Assembly: GCA_029990175.1 (NCBI GenBank)
Contig: JARKIP010000038.1
Location: 22,885,501 to 22,949,500 of the forward strand
Source: Petunia secreta
Lineage: Eukaryota; Streptophyta; Magnoliopsida; Solanales; Solanaceae
DNA: 64,000 bases
Direction of reading: 5' to 3'
In this document: piece by piece, positions 9,326 to 20,348 of the stretch
Layout of the letters: each line of letters begins with the position of its first letter
Position numbering within the stretch: the first letter of the stretch is position 1
The notes under the pieces: model-generated
Databases searched by the model: none
The model's input: the letters and a program-made list of their open reading frames with translations, nothing else
What the model was told of the DNA's origin: nothing
Program-made: the position numbers and the translations under genes

Positions 9326-12300
9326 TGTCACGACCCTTTTTTCAACACACAAAAACTAAAAGGAATAGAAATTGCGTATTTAAAAGGTTATGACGAGTGT
9401 TGCAAGGTACACAATTATTAGAGATTTTCAGAGTCGTCACTTGACAAGTTAAAGGTGTGCCAAGTCACCAAAATGGCGTACCTGGAACACCATTGACTCG
9501 TCTAATGGTCTGCGTTAGAGGTTCGGGTAAGGTCCTCAGTTGACTCTCGGGAAGGTGTTAGGCACCCTCGAGTCCTGTGCCGAGCACAGTTGCTTTATTA
9601 TCGCGTTTTAATTCATTAAACGTGGTTGTTATATCCTTGTCATCACGATGCCTAATCGTACTGCATGAGTTTCAGTTTAAGACTCACGTCGTTACCAATT
9701 AATTATATTCCCCTGAAAGTGGTTGAAATATTTTAAAGAATTCGCTAAATTTACAAGTCTGAAAAGGTAAACAATTGCTGGTTTTATTTTAACGAAGACT
9801 ATGAACTAGAAGGAGGTGGCTGACCGTTAAAGAAGAGGGAAAGTGGGCTACTTGTCAAGGCTAGCTTAAAGTAGTGACTGTTTATCAAAACAGCGGGCTG
9901 CTCTTTGAAAAAAAAAAAAAAAAAAAACGTTTAAGGGCTGTCCATTTTACTAAAATAAATGAACTGCATTTATCCTTCAAACATACATTATGACTAATTG
10001 CTTCAGCTTAGGAAAACGTTACTTATACATTTTCATCTTCATTTTGCAAAAGTTGCTTACGAATTTAGTCACCTTTCAATTCTGTCCAGATTTGCAATAT
10101 TGTGCTATATGACCAATAAAAAAAAATGTGATAAGCGTATAAGAGTTGCAAGTCCAGCGCCTCATTTCCTCTGTCCAATTTTCATAAGTAGCCCATACAT
10201 AATATGTAACTCAGATTAAATAAATAAACACCAACTATTTTCTATTTTTACGAACAGCCAATGTTACTAAATAAATCAAACAAGATGCATTCAATAAAGG
10301 CCTTTAGACATGCTGATTTCACTTCATTTCATAGCCAACATTCAAATATAAGTACAAAGTAAAATTGTGTTTACCTAATGAAGATAGAGCCAAAGCAACA
10401 CGATGAGAACCAAGCAGCAATAACGAGCAAGAAACGAACTAACCGGCCCTTTTGAACTCAACTCGACTCTTCAACCAATATTCATCATCTAAACCTCAAG
10501 ATTTATACCCCAAAAGACCCTTAATGTAAAGGCTTTCGGTTCTAAATCCCCTCTTTCTAGCTTAATCTTTTTTTGTCAAGTGTTTTTAGCTCTCATTTAA
10601 TGTGTTTCAGATCTGATTTTTTTTCTTTTTAGTAAATTCCCCCCCTTTAAGTGAAGAGTAAATGCCACTATATATAGCTGAAAGTTGGGGCCAAAAGGTG
10701 GAGTGTAGACTTATACAAAAAGTACAAGCCCACACCCTTATACTTGAGTGCTTTTAGCCATATTTTCAGACATAGTACAGCAGCCCTATGACATCTTTTC
10801 AGCCACCCTATGCTGTCCCAAAGTTGAAAAAAGGTAGGTTGTCTTTTCAAAGGACAGCCCATTACTTCAACAGGCTAACTAAACTAACCAGAATAGCTCC
10901 AAACTAACTAAACAACTAAGCTAACTAGACCAACAACTTAGAATTAAACTAAAGTATCTCAGACCTTACTTAAATGACTAAACCAAACCAAATTCAGTCC
11001 AAAACAAAGCAAGCAAACGATACTAGTGCTTTCGTTTCTGAACAATTCAAAACAAACTCACAAAAGTCAACTTATCTGTATGCTCTTTGCATCCTGGACA
11101 ACTGCAGCAATAGTAACAGATCATGTGAATTCTAAATCATTTCCTACTTCAAGAGAGCTGCATGTCTCGCCCAGAATATTCATGCTTCACACGACTCAAT
11201 TGATACAACATTTGACACTTGAACTAATTTGCCAAACCATGATTGAATCGGACACGACTAAACACTTTCATACATATCTAATGACACTCACAAGCAAATC
11301 CAATTAGTCTTATTTAGACGCCGAGGCACATGATACAAACAGAGCCAACATACACATGTGAACTTGTACCAACAGTGAAACAACACGATTTTCCCATTTT
11401 TCACTATCATACATATTCAAGATAAGGTTCAACAGGCTATGCGATGTTAACGACCTCGCAACTAAAAAATTTAAACAAGTAAACCAGCTTATAGCAGAAG
11501 AGAAAACACGAAGGATCCTCTAACTAAACCGTCTAAGCCAATGACGAGCAAGAAAACTCACTCGCTGCAGTCTCGTCAACATGGATACAGCGTCACTGCC
11601 AACGCTGCCGCTGCCTTAACACCAAGCCATCAAGACGGCCTCACCATCAATCACTCAATAGCTTCAATGCAACCCACACATCACCAAGCCATAACCAAAC
11701 AGTCCCCACGACACCAACACACTGCCTCGCTTCGCCATGATATTGCTGCCTTAGCCACTGTCTCCACACCATCGCAACATCAAATAACAAGAAGCACCGC
11801 TAACAACCTCGTTGCCTATTCACCTAGCCATCAGTATTACGGCTGCCTCGACTCACCACTGTCTTCCTCGTTTTAATGGTCAAACAAACACAACAAACTC
11901 CACCAACTATCAAAATATCAGTACCTCTGCCACCAAATCGCGACAACAATCACAACAACCCCTTTCCACGGTTTCACCGCTGTACCCACACTATATCGGC
12001 ATCAACACCATCATTCTCCGTCCAATTTCTTCCATTTTCTAAGGGAAACGACCCTAACATGGTCGTTTTCATTAGAAAAGAGAAGAAAGGAGACAGAGAG
12101 CCAACTAAACAAACAAAACGGGAAGAGAGGTTTCGGGAACGGTGCGAAACCAACGGGCTTTTGATGTGTCGCCCCTGTTTTCATCCGATCTACGCCGATT
12201 GACTTGGAATTTGGCAAAGTTAGTAGCAGATACGGAATGAGGACGCCGAGACAGTTCCAAAGAGGTATATATCGACTATTTTTGGCCACCTGAGGTGGTG

Positions 12301-12746
12301 GCCGCCGGCGGAGGGCGATTTCGGCGGTGGAGGGGATTTTGACCAGATTTCTCCCAATTTTCTGAGTTTCTTTATGTAAATGAGCAAAAATGGGAAAATT
12401 TGGGTTTATATATTTAGTGAGGTGGGCCGGGTCAGAAGAGTGGGCTATTGGACTAACATTTGGGCTATTATTTTTTTACAAATGACCATTTAAAATGGTT
12501 GATGCACACACAACTAACTAAAAATCAACCATATACTTTACAATACTATCACAATTAAATTATAGAATCAAATATTAAACAAATAACAAGTAATTTTGGC
12601 AATTTTCATAGTTTACATCCTAATTAATGATAATTTTAGCTAAGTATAAACACTATAAAATCCAGCAAATTTGACGACACGTCCTAAAAATCTAATACGA
12701 CTATTCTGAGCAATTTTGAATTTGGTGCCAAAATTAGGTGATTACA
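9326..12746 (-). repeat. Ogre LTR shared by the two copies (3421 bp)
   Basis: In minus orientation the LTR begins TGTAATCACC (at 12746) and ends CGTGACA (at 9326). It is bounded by the copy-2 polypurine tract on one side and the copy-1 PBS on the other, so it is at once the 5' LTR of copy 1 and the 3' LTR of copy 2. The first 424 bp recur at 17778-18201. It carries the GTGTTAGGCAC-type motif also seen, inverted, in the Ogre-like solo LTR near 39.5 kb. Short open frames within it show no protein resemblance. Confidence 0.8.
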
Positions 12747-12764
12747 GCTGCCCCTCTTTGTTCG
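12747..12764 (-). other. Polypurine tract of Ogre copy 2
   Basis: On the minus strand the bases AACAAAGAGGGGCAGC lie directly before the LTR start TGTAATC. This is the position and composition expected for the plus-strand primer of an LTR retrotransposon. Confidence 0.65.
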
Positions 12765-12803
12765 AAAACACGAAGAGCTTTCGGGCAAAGAAGTAATCGA
12801 CAA

Positions 12804-14745
12804 CTAATTTTGGCTTTTCGGTTCTAGCCGAGAGCAATGACCTGTCGGAGATATGAGAACGGCCCCGATACCATCACCTTTAGAGTTAGAGGCCCCATCA
12901 AAATAAAGCTTCCAATAATGATCATCTTCAGAGGACAACTCTTCAATTATGTCAACCTCTTCATCAGGAAAGTATGTCTTGAGAGGTTCATACTCATCAT
13001 CCACTGGATTCTCGGCCAAATGATCGGCCAAAACCTGGGCTTTCATTGCAGTACGGGTGACATAGACTATGTCAAACTCTGTGAGTAACATTTGCCACTT
13101 GGCGAGCCTTCCCGTTGGCATCGGCTTCTGCAAGATATACTTCAGTGGGTCCATCCGGGATATGAGGTAAGTAGTGTATGACAACAAATAATGTCTCAGC
13201 TGTTGTGCTACCCAAGTGAGGGCACAACATGTTCTTTCCAACAAAGTGTACTTGACCTCATAATCCGTGAACTTTTTGCTCATGTAGTAGATGGCCTGCT
13301 CTTTCTTGCCTGTGGAATCGTGCTGACCTAGTACACATCTAAATGAATTATCCATCACCGAAAAATAGAGGAACAAAGGTCGGCCTGGCTCCGGTGGGAC
13401 CAACACAGGTGGATTTGACAAGTATTGCTTGATTTGGTCAAAAACCGCTTGGCATTCCTCAGTCCACTTGACTGCAGCATCTTTCTTTAGCAGCTTGAAG
13501 ATTGGTTCACAAGTTGTAGTGAGTTGAGCGATGAACCTACTGATGTAGTTCAATCTTCCGAGGAAGCTCATGACTTCTTTCTTGTTCTTTGGCGGAGGCA
13601 ACTCTTGTATAGCTTTGATCTTGGAAGGATCCAATTCAATGCCTCGCCTGCTGACAATAAAACCCAATAACTTTCCAGCTGGAACGCCGAATGCACATTT
13701 AGCCGGATTCAACTTCAAATTGTATCTTCTAAGCCTTTCAAAGAATTTCCTGAGGTCTTTAACATGATCCTCTGCTGTTCTTGATTTGATTATCACATCA
13801 TCCACATACACCTCAATTTCTTTGTGTATCATATCGTGAAAGACGGTTTTCATGGCTCTCATGTACGTTGCCCCAGCATTCTTCAAACCGAATGGCATGA
13901 CTCTATAACAAAAGGTTCCCCAGGCCGTGGTGAATGCCGTCTTTTCTGCATCATCTTCATCCATCAGGATCTGGTGATATCCGGCATAGCAATCCACAAA
14001 AGACTGGATCTCATGTTTAGCACAGTTGTCTATGAGAATGTGAATATTAGGCAAAGGGAAATTATCCTTCGGACTGGCCTTGTTCAAATCTCGATAGTCA
14101 ACACAAATTCTCGTCTTTCCGTCTTTCTTGGGTACTGGCACGACATTGGCCAACCAGGTGGAATATTGAAGCGATTGAATCACCTTTGCTGATAGTTGCT
14201 TCATAATCTCATCATGAATTTTCTTGCTCACATCTGTCTTGAATTTCCTCCGAAGTTGCTTGACCGGAGGGAAACCAGGATTAATCGGCAACTTGTGAAC
14301 CACCAAATATGTGCTCAAACCGGGCATGTCATCATATGACCAAGCAAACACGTCTCTATAGTCAAACAAAACCTGGACTATGTCATCTTTCACTTTTGGT
14401 TCAGCGTGCATGCTTATCTTGGTTTCTCTAACATCATCGGGACTTCCCAAATTTATATTTTCTGTGTCATCCAGATTGGGCTTAGGCTTATTTTCAAATT
14501 GTTCTAACTCTCCATTTATTTCACTCTCGGCTCTCTCCTCATCATATTCTTCCTCAAAGGTTTCTTCCCTATCAGCCTCTTTCATGTCGTCTACCTCCTC
14601 AACTGTCATTTCATACTCACTCCACCTCCCATCATTAATTTCCTTTATTTATGGTTGGTTCAATGAGACCAAGTTAAACTGTGTGTTTAGATCAGGGCGT
14701 GATTTCAGCATGCATGTCATGTTATTAAGGCCATCAGAAACATAG
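12804..14745 (-). pseudogene. Ogre RT / RNase H, copy 2 (C-terminal truncation)
   Basis: The 601-residue frame from ATG 14609 has the RT core (FVDCYAGYHQI, catalytic YVDD in EVYVDDVII), a degenerate RNase H and the start of the archaeal-type RNase H (LYFDGASNSKGDGIGAV). It then runs into non-homologous sequence where copy 1 continues with NNTAEYEA. No integrase follows, so the copy cannot insert on its own. The exon start at 14745 follows the predicted acceptor. Differences from copy 1 are scattered single bases. Confidence 0.8.
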
Positions 14746-14931
14746 CTACAGAAAAAAATAAGGAACAAAATTAGGAAAGTAAAGAGATATAATAAGGAGA
14801 CAAGAACATGTCTTGCTTTTCATTGAATTTGAAAGATAAAAGGGTTTGACATCATACGAGCAAAATAAATATACTTGGATTACAACCCTTAGAATAACCA
14901 AGTATACAGAAAGGATAACAAAACTTGCTAC
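14746..14931 (-). other. Predicted Ogre intron, copy 2
   Basis: Same donor (ATTG then GT) and acceptor (T-rich, CTGTAG) as in copy 1, with identical length (186 bp). The acceptor tract differs by one base (TTTTTTTCTGTAG). Conservation in both copies is weak support, since the copies are almost identical anyway. Confidence 0.55.
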
Positions 14932-16927
14932 CAATAGCCCCTCCTAGTGGGGAGAGGCGTAGATTCCCAGTTGTTCAGCTTCACATCAGGGCCAATGTCC
15001 TAGATTTCTGCATTGCTAGGTCCTTCGCCAGTTTGCACCATGTTGATGCCAAAGACGTGCCTCAGGTCCGACAGTAGCTTCCTTTGTTCTTCAGTCTCCT
15101 CAGTATTCTTGGAAGCGGCCTTGCCTCCACTAGGCCTTGTGAAACATTGAGCGAGGCAAGGGACAGGCTTCTCGAGACACCATTCTTGTTTCTTCATCTT
15201 CCTAGCTCTTGCTCTGTCTGCAGCTGTGGGCTTGTATCCCAGACCCCAGGTTCCTCGAATGCCAAGTGGACTAATTGGACGCGACATTCCTTGTAGCGCT
15301 GCCCCGAGACCTTTTCCGGCTGGAAACCATGCTTCAACATTTCCGTAGCCATCATGACTGCCGCTTCTGACAATCTTGCTTGGGGCAAAGGCTTGCCTTC
15401 AGGAACCTCTTCCACATTGACTGCTTCAAAGGCTTGGTACATCAGAGTTGGGCTATCATTGGTGACCTCGATAACTGGAATAGACGGATCCTTGTAGATT
15501 GACAAATCTCCCTCTCCGTGTACCATGATCATCTCACGATTCCATTCAAACTTGATAGTCTGGTGTAAGGTTGATGGTATTGCGCCTGCCATATGGATCC
15601 AGGGTCTTCCCAACAACAGGTTGTAAGACGAATCCATATCAAGAACTTGGAAATCGATAGCAAAATCCACGGGCCCGATTGTCAGTATTAATTCTATCTC
15701 ACCAATCGATTGTCGTTTCTCTCCATCAAAAGCACGGATACTCATGGTGTTTGTTCGAATTTTGTCCATGTTGACTTTCAATCTCTTTAAGGTAGACAAT
15801 GGACATATGTTCAAACCGGACCCACCATCAACTAGTACCCTTGTGACATAAGAATTGTCACACTTGACAGTCAGATGCAGTGCTTTGTTGTGACCGGTGC
15901 CTTCCATTGGCAGTTCCTCGTCGGTGAAAGTGATCCTGTTTACCTCAAAGATACGACTTGCGACTTCTTCAAGATTGCTGACGGTTATCTTCTCGGAGAC
16001 ATGAGCCTCATTCAGTATTTTCAACAGAGCATGACGGTGTGCCTCAGAATGCATCAACAAGGACAACAAAGAAATTTGAGCAGGGGTCTTCCTCAGCTGC
16101 TCCACAATGGAGTAATCTTGCACTCTCATCTTCTTAAGGAATTCCTCCGCCTCTTTCTCTGTGACAGGTTCCTTGGCGGGGCCATGATTTTCTCTAGCCT
16201 GCTTTGCTTTTCTTAACTCTTCCGGGGTAAAGCACCGCCCAGAACGAGTAATACCGCCAACTTGTGTTGTTTCCGCTACAACCTCTTTTCCTTTGTATGT
16301 TACCAATGCCTTGTCATAATTCCATGGGACAGCATTAGTGTTTCTCACAGGAATCTGAGGTGCACTCTTTATGACAACAGGATCACACAGCTTGTTTTGA
16401 TCATCTTCACAGGGTGTTCTTCTTATAACCAACTTTGGTTTGGCCACACAATCCGCCTCCTCTCCATTTTTATTGGTCCTTTGGATTACCAATTTTGGTT
16501 TTTTAGCCACCTTTTCCTTTCGCTCAACTGTCCTTCTCAATGTCAATACTGGCTTGTTTGGCTGGATAGGATGCCCCACTTTCCCCGGCACAACCGAAAG
16601 AATTGGTTGCATCCTTTCCACTCCAATTGTTATAGCATCGACTGACACTATTGGCCTCGCAGATTCGTCTTCGAATCCCCCTTTACATACACCCACCATG
16701 TGTACATCATGGACCGGCAAAGGATTGCGATTAATGTTCGGCGTTTCTGCATCTTCGATCACAATTTGGTTATTGTCAATCAGATCTTGCACTGCCTTCT
16801 TGAGATAATAACAATCTTCTGTATCATGTCCTGGTGCGCCCGAATGGTATTCACAATGCCGAGAGTGGTCCACTTTCCCAATGGGCTGCATGTTTCCTTG
16901 AATTGGCTTTATCATATCCAAGGCTCT
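14932..16927 (-). pseudogene. Ogre gag end plus protease, copy 2 (frameshifted, truncated)
   Basis: Homology to copy 1 covers the last gag residues (Cys/His cluster) through protease. Here the gag-protease junction is open (EDCYYLKKAV), showing that the two were one frame. A 1-bp deletion in the G-patch region (GFQPEKVSG... instead of GFQPGKCLG) shifts the frame, so the C-terminus is read from an overlapping frame (15000-15287). The gag domain upstream of 16927 is missing. Confidence 0.8.
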
Positions 16928-16939
16928 TTACAGAATGGA

Positions 16940-17560
16940 TTCCCTCGTTCTTCAGGTGGGCGCCTGGACTTCTTCAAATGTATTCCCTCGTTCTTCAGGT
17001 GGGCGCCTGGACTTCTTCACATGTATTCCCTCGTTCTTCAGGTGGGCGCCTGCACTTCTTCAGATGTATTCCCTCGTTCTTCAGGTGGGTTCCCTGACTT
17101 CTAAAATAAAATCCCTCATTCTCCATGCCTGTTCCCTGACTTCTAAAATAACATCCCTCATTCTCCAGGCAGGTGCCCTGACTTTCTCTAATCTACTCCC
17201 TCATTTTCCAGGCGGGCTCCCTGACTTTCTCTAAACTACTCCCTCATTCTCCAGGCGGGCTCCCTGACTTTCTCTAAACTACTCCCTCATTCTCCAGGCG
17301 GGTGCCCTGACTTTCTCTAATCCCCTCCCTCATTCTCCAGGCGGGCTCCCTGACTTTCTCTAATCCCCTCCCTCATTCTCCAGGCGGGCTCCCTGACTTT
17401 CTCTAAACTACTCCCTCATTCTCCAGGCGTGTGCCCTGACTTTCTCTAATCCCCTCCCTCATTCTCCAGGCGGGCTCCCTGACTTTCTCTAAACTACTCC
17501 CTCATTATCCAGGCGGGCTCCCTGACTTTCTCTAAACTACCCCCTCATTCTCCATTCTTT
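16940..17560. repeat. 43-bp minisatellite (about 14 units) at the Ogre gag breakpoint
   Basis: Units begin at 16941, 16984, 17027, 17070, 17112, 17154 and 17197, a spacing of 42-43 bp, and continue to about 17560. Early units contain CAGGTGGGCGCCTGGACTTC. Later units contain CAGGCGGGCTCCCTGACTTT and CTCCCTCATTCTC. The array sits where gag should begin in copy 2. The remaining 17561-17777 is a non-coding stretch with one more partial unit (near 17735). Confidence 0.85.
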
Positions 17561-17777
17561 TGCTTTCTTGTATTTCAAATGGCCTTCGACACAGAACATC
17601 ATGCGGCCCAAATGTTCCAACTAGTCATTAGTCAAACTTTGTTAGGAACGGTATACTTTCTCTGATAGTCTCTTCTGTGGTGCAAACCTTGGCATGTCAC
17701 TCCAGATGCCAAACTGCCTCATAGGCACTCCATTATCCAGGCGGGTCCTGACTATGCTCTGCTACAACTGCAAAACA

Positions 17778-18201
17778 GGCGGTGGAGGGGATTTTGACCA
17801 GATTTCTCCCAATTTTCTGAGTTTCTTTATGTAAATGAGCAAAAATGGGAAATTTTGGGTTTATATATTTAGTGAGGTGGGCCGGGTCAGAAGAGTGGGC
17901 TATTGGACTAACATTTGGGCTATTATTTTTTTACAAATGACCATTTAAAATGGTTGATGCACACACAACTAACTAAAAATCAACCATATACTTTACAATA
18001 CTATCACAATTAAATTATAGAATAAAAAATTAAACACATAACAAGTAATTTTGGCAATTTTCATAGTTTACATCCTAATTAATGATAATTCTAGCTAAGA
18101 ATAAACACTATAAAATCCAGCAAATTTGACGACACGTCCTAAAAATTTAATACGACTATTCTGAGCAATTTTGAATTTGGTGCCAAAATTAGGTGATTAC
18201 A
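17778..18201 (-). repeat. Truncated Ogre LTR (first 424 bp)
   Basis: Matches 12323-12746 with roughly ten differences and ends at the same terminal ATTACA. It represents the outer part of the 5' LTR of copy 2; the rest of that LTR has been lost at the junction with the minisatellite flank. Confidence 0.85.
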
Positions 18202-19237
18202 CTTATTACAATTAATAGACCAATGATATGCAATTATGCAGCAGCGGATACTGATTTTTTAGATCAATTTGTGGAGGTAGCAACATATTGACTTGATATT
18301 CCAAGACAAGTGAAATTATCACTAACCGTTGCATTAGAAAAATAATCTTGAAAGCGAGATGGATGTTGATAGGGCTATTTAGTCGTGCTTGAATTGTTGC
18401 TTTAAGTTATAAAATGTTAGTTGATCGATTGAAGACTAACGTATTGAATAATCGACCAAGAAGAAAACAACATCACCCTTACAACTTTTTCAAGAGTCCC
18501 TGTATAATCTTGTATCTTTTATGTATTAAAAAGAATTTTCAGTAATGAAAGCTTTAAAATTATTGTGTTGTTAGTTAAATAAGACTTTTGGTTTATACAA
18601 ATTTTGTGTGCTTTCATTTACTTGGCTCGCGCCAATATTTAATCCACACAATGTAATACCTTTCATTAAAATTTCTAAATCGAACTTGAACGATACTCAA
18701 CCAAAAAAATTCTTATACTTAATCAATTATCCACTACTCAATTTATTATTTAATGACCATCACGAAGATAGTTGATTATGAAACACAGTGGTTGATAGTA
18801 TTTAACAAGTGGTTTACACTCAAGCAGTAAACAGTCGATTATCAACTATTAGAAAAATATATTTAATTCAAAATATTTAGCATTAAATTAATAAATAAGT
18901 AACTTAACTACTCAATTTTGGTCCATTATAATATCTCATCAATTTAACTTTGATGTATTCACAAACTAAGTTAATACTAATTCAATAAAAAGTCTATGCA
19001 CAATATGGCTGTAGTCTATTGTACACCTATCGCTCAGGTGATGTGTTGTTGTTGTTGTTGTTGTTGTTCTTATTATTTTTATTACCATTGAGAATATAAC
19101 GCGCTCGTTTGGCATTTAAACTGATAACCTACGCCAAGTATACAAACAACCAAAATATATTCAATGTGACATAACATAGTACAATACACTTTCTAAAATT
19201 ACTACGATTTCTATAAAAGTTGATAATCAACTATTTA
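18202..19237. other. AT-rich intergenic sequence
   Basis: No gene or bounded element recognised. A (TTG)n microsatellite lies at 19043-19069, preceded by sequence that could be the worn 3' end of a SINE or LINE, because TTG tails are common in those. That origin is not established. Confidence 0.4.
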
Positions 19238-20348
19238 GGAGTGACAATCATCACTGCTAGGGTTAAGGTAGATCATTTAGGCATTTGCAGATTAAACTAA
19301 TTGGAAGATGCGAATCAACCTCAATTTGGTCTATTATACACTTATTGTAAAGCTGAGCGGTTAAGATTTACCATTCAGGATATTTCCACGTGCGTTTTTG
19401 GAATTTAGGGTTTATGATATTTGAGGTTTACGGTCTAGGATCCACGCGCTTGGGGTTTGGGGTTTGGGCTCTAGGGTTAAGGTAGATTATTTTGGCTTGT
19501 GGGTATATTATCAACGATATGAAATTACACTATTTTTGATTGTCAACATTGCTCAGGTTGATAATATACGCTCATGATTTTGCTTAAAATAATATAAAAA
19601 TCCTATGTTAAACACTAGTAAGGGGTAATTTAGTAATCTACGAACTAGAAAACCACTCAAATGATAATTTTATTGCATAATGTACCTTAATGATGGACAA
19701 TAACATTGATAAGGAGTGACATATATAACATAATGTATACTAATGTTAAGGTTCTGAGAAAGCAAGACATCTTTCTCTAAGCATGGAAGAAGATTACACT
19801 GTTTGGTTCTCACATTGGGAAGAAGATCATAATGTGAGAAGCAAGCAATGTGAAAACCTTAACATTAGTATACATTATGTTATATATGTCACTCCTTATC
19901 AATGTTATTGTCCATCATTAAGGTACATTATGCAACAAAATTGTCATTTGAGTGGTTTCCTAGTTCGTAAATTACTAAATTACCCCTTACTAGTATTTAA
20001 CATAAGATTTTTATATTATTTTAAGCAAAATCATGAGCGTATATTATCAACCTGAGCAATGTTGACAATAAAAAATAGTGTAATTTCAGATCGTTGATAA
20101 TATACCCACAAGCCAAAATAATCTACCTTAACCCTAGAGCCCAAACCCCAAACCCCAAGCGCGTGGACCCTAGACCCTAAACCCCAAATATCATAAATCC
20201 TAAATGCCAAACGCGCGTGTGATAATTTCCTGAACGGTAAAACTTCAACGCTCAGCTTTTCAATAAGTGTACAATAGACCAAATTGAGGTTGATTCGTAT
20301 CTTCCAATTAGTTTAATCTGTAAATGCCTAAATTGGGATGGTCGCTCT
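19238..20348. mobile_element. Foldback / long inverted-repeat element with telomere-like tracts
   Basis: Two arms of about 500 bp (19238-19752 and 19856-20348) are inverted copies around a spacer of about 100 bp that has its own hairpin (TTCTCACATT ... AATGTGAGAA). Ends read roughly GGAGTGACAATC and, inverted, AGAGCGACCATC. Each arm contains degenerate telomere-type repeats such as CCCTAGACCCTAAACCCC. The left arm has an extra 20-odd bases near its outer end. No target duplication is convincing. It carries no transposase, so it would be a non-autonomous DNA element, possibly Mutator-like. Confidence 0.7.

Larger units (their letters stand above)
1..12746 (-). mobile_element. Ogre-type LTR retrotransposon, copy 1 (left end outside window)
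   Basis: A Ty3/gypsy retrotransposon reads on the minus strand in the order LTR (9326-12746), PBS, ORF1, gag, protease, intron, RT/RNase H. The extra ORF before gag, the intron between protease and RT and the second (archaeal-type) RNase H after RT are hallmarks of the Ogre/Tat lineage. Integrase and the 3' LTR lie beyond position 1. Gag-pro carries nonsense changes, so this copy is probably not autonomous. Its LTR is shared with a second, damaged copy on the right. Confidence 0.85.
12747..18201 (-). mobile_element. Ogre-type retrotransposon copy 2, internally deleted
   Basis: The copy is nearly identical to copy 1 from protease through RT but heavily deleted. Integrase is missing: homology to copy 1 stops near 12830 at the short shared sequence AATGACCTGTCGG. 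ORF1, most of gag, the leader and the PBS are also absent: homology stops at 16927 and is followed by a 43-bp minisatellite. The 5' LTR survives only as its first 424 bp (17778-18201). The outer right border is at 18201. The matching target duplication should lie beyond the left edge of the window, so it could not be tested. Confidence 0.75.

Noticed and set aside
11541..12202. His/Gln/Ser-rich plus-strand frames in the Ogre LTR
   Set aside because: Low-complexity translation of LTR sequence, on the strand opposite to the element's transcription.
19783..20055. 90-residue frame across the foldback spacer and arm
   Set aside because: It mostly translates an inverted-repeat arm and is not related to any family I know.
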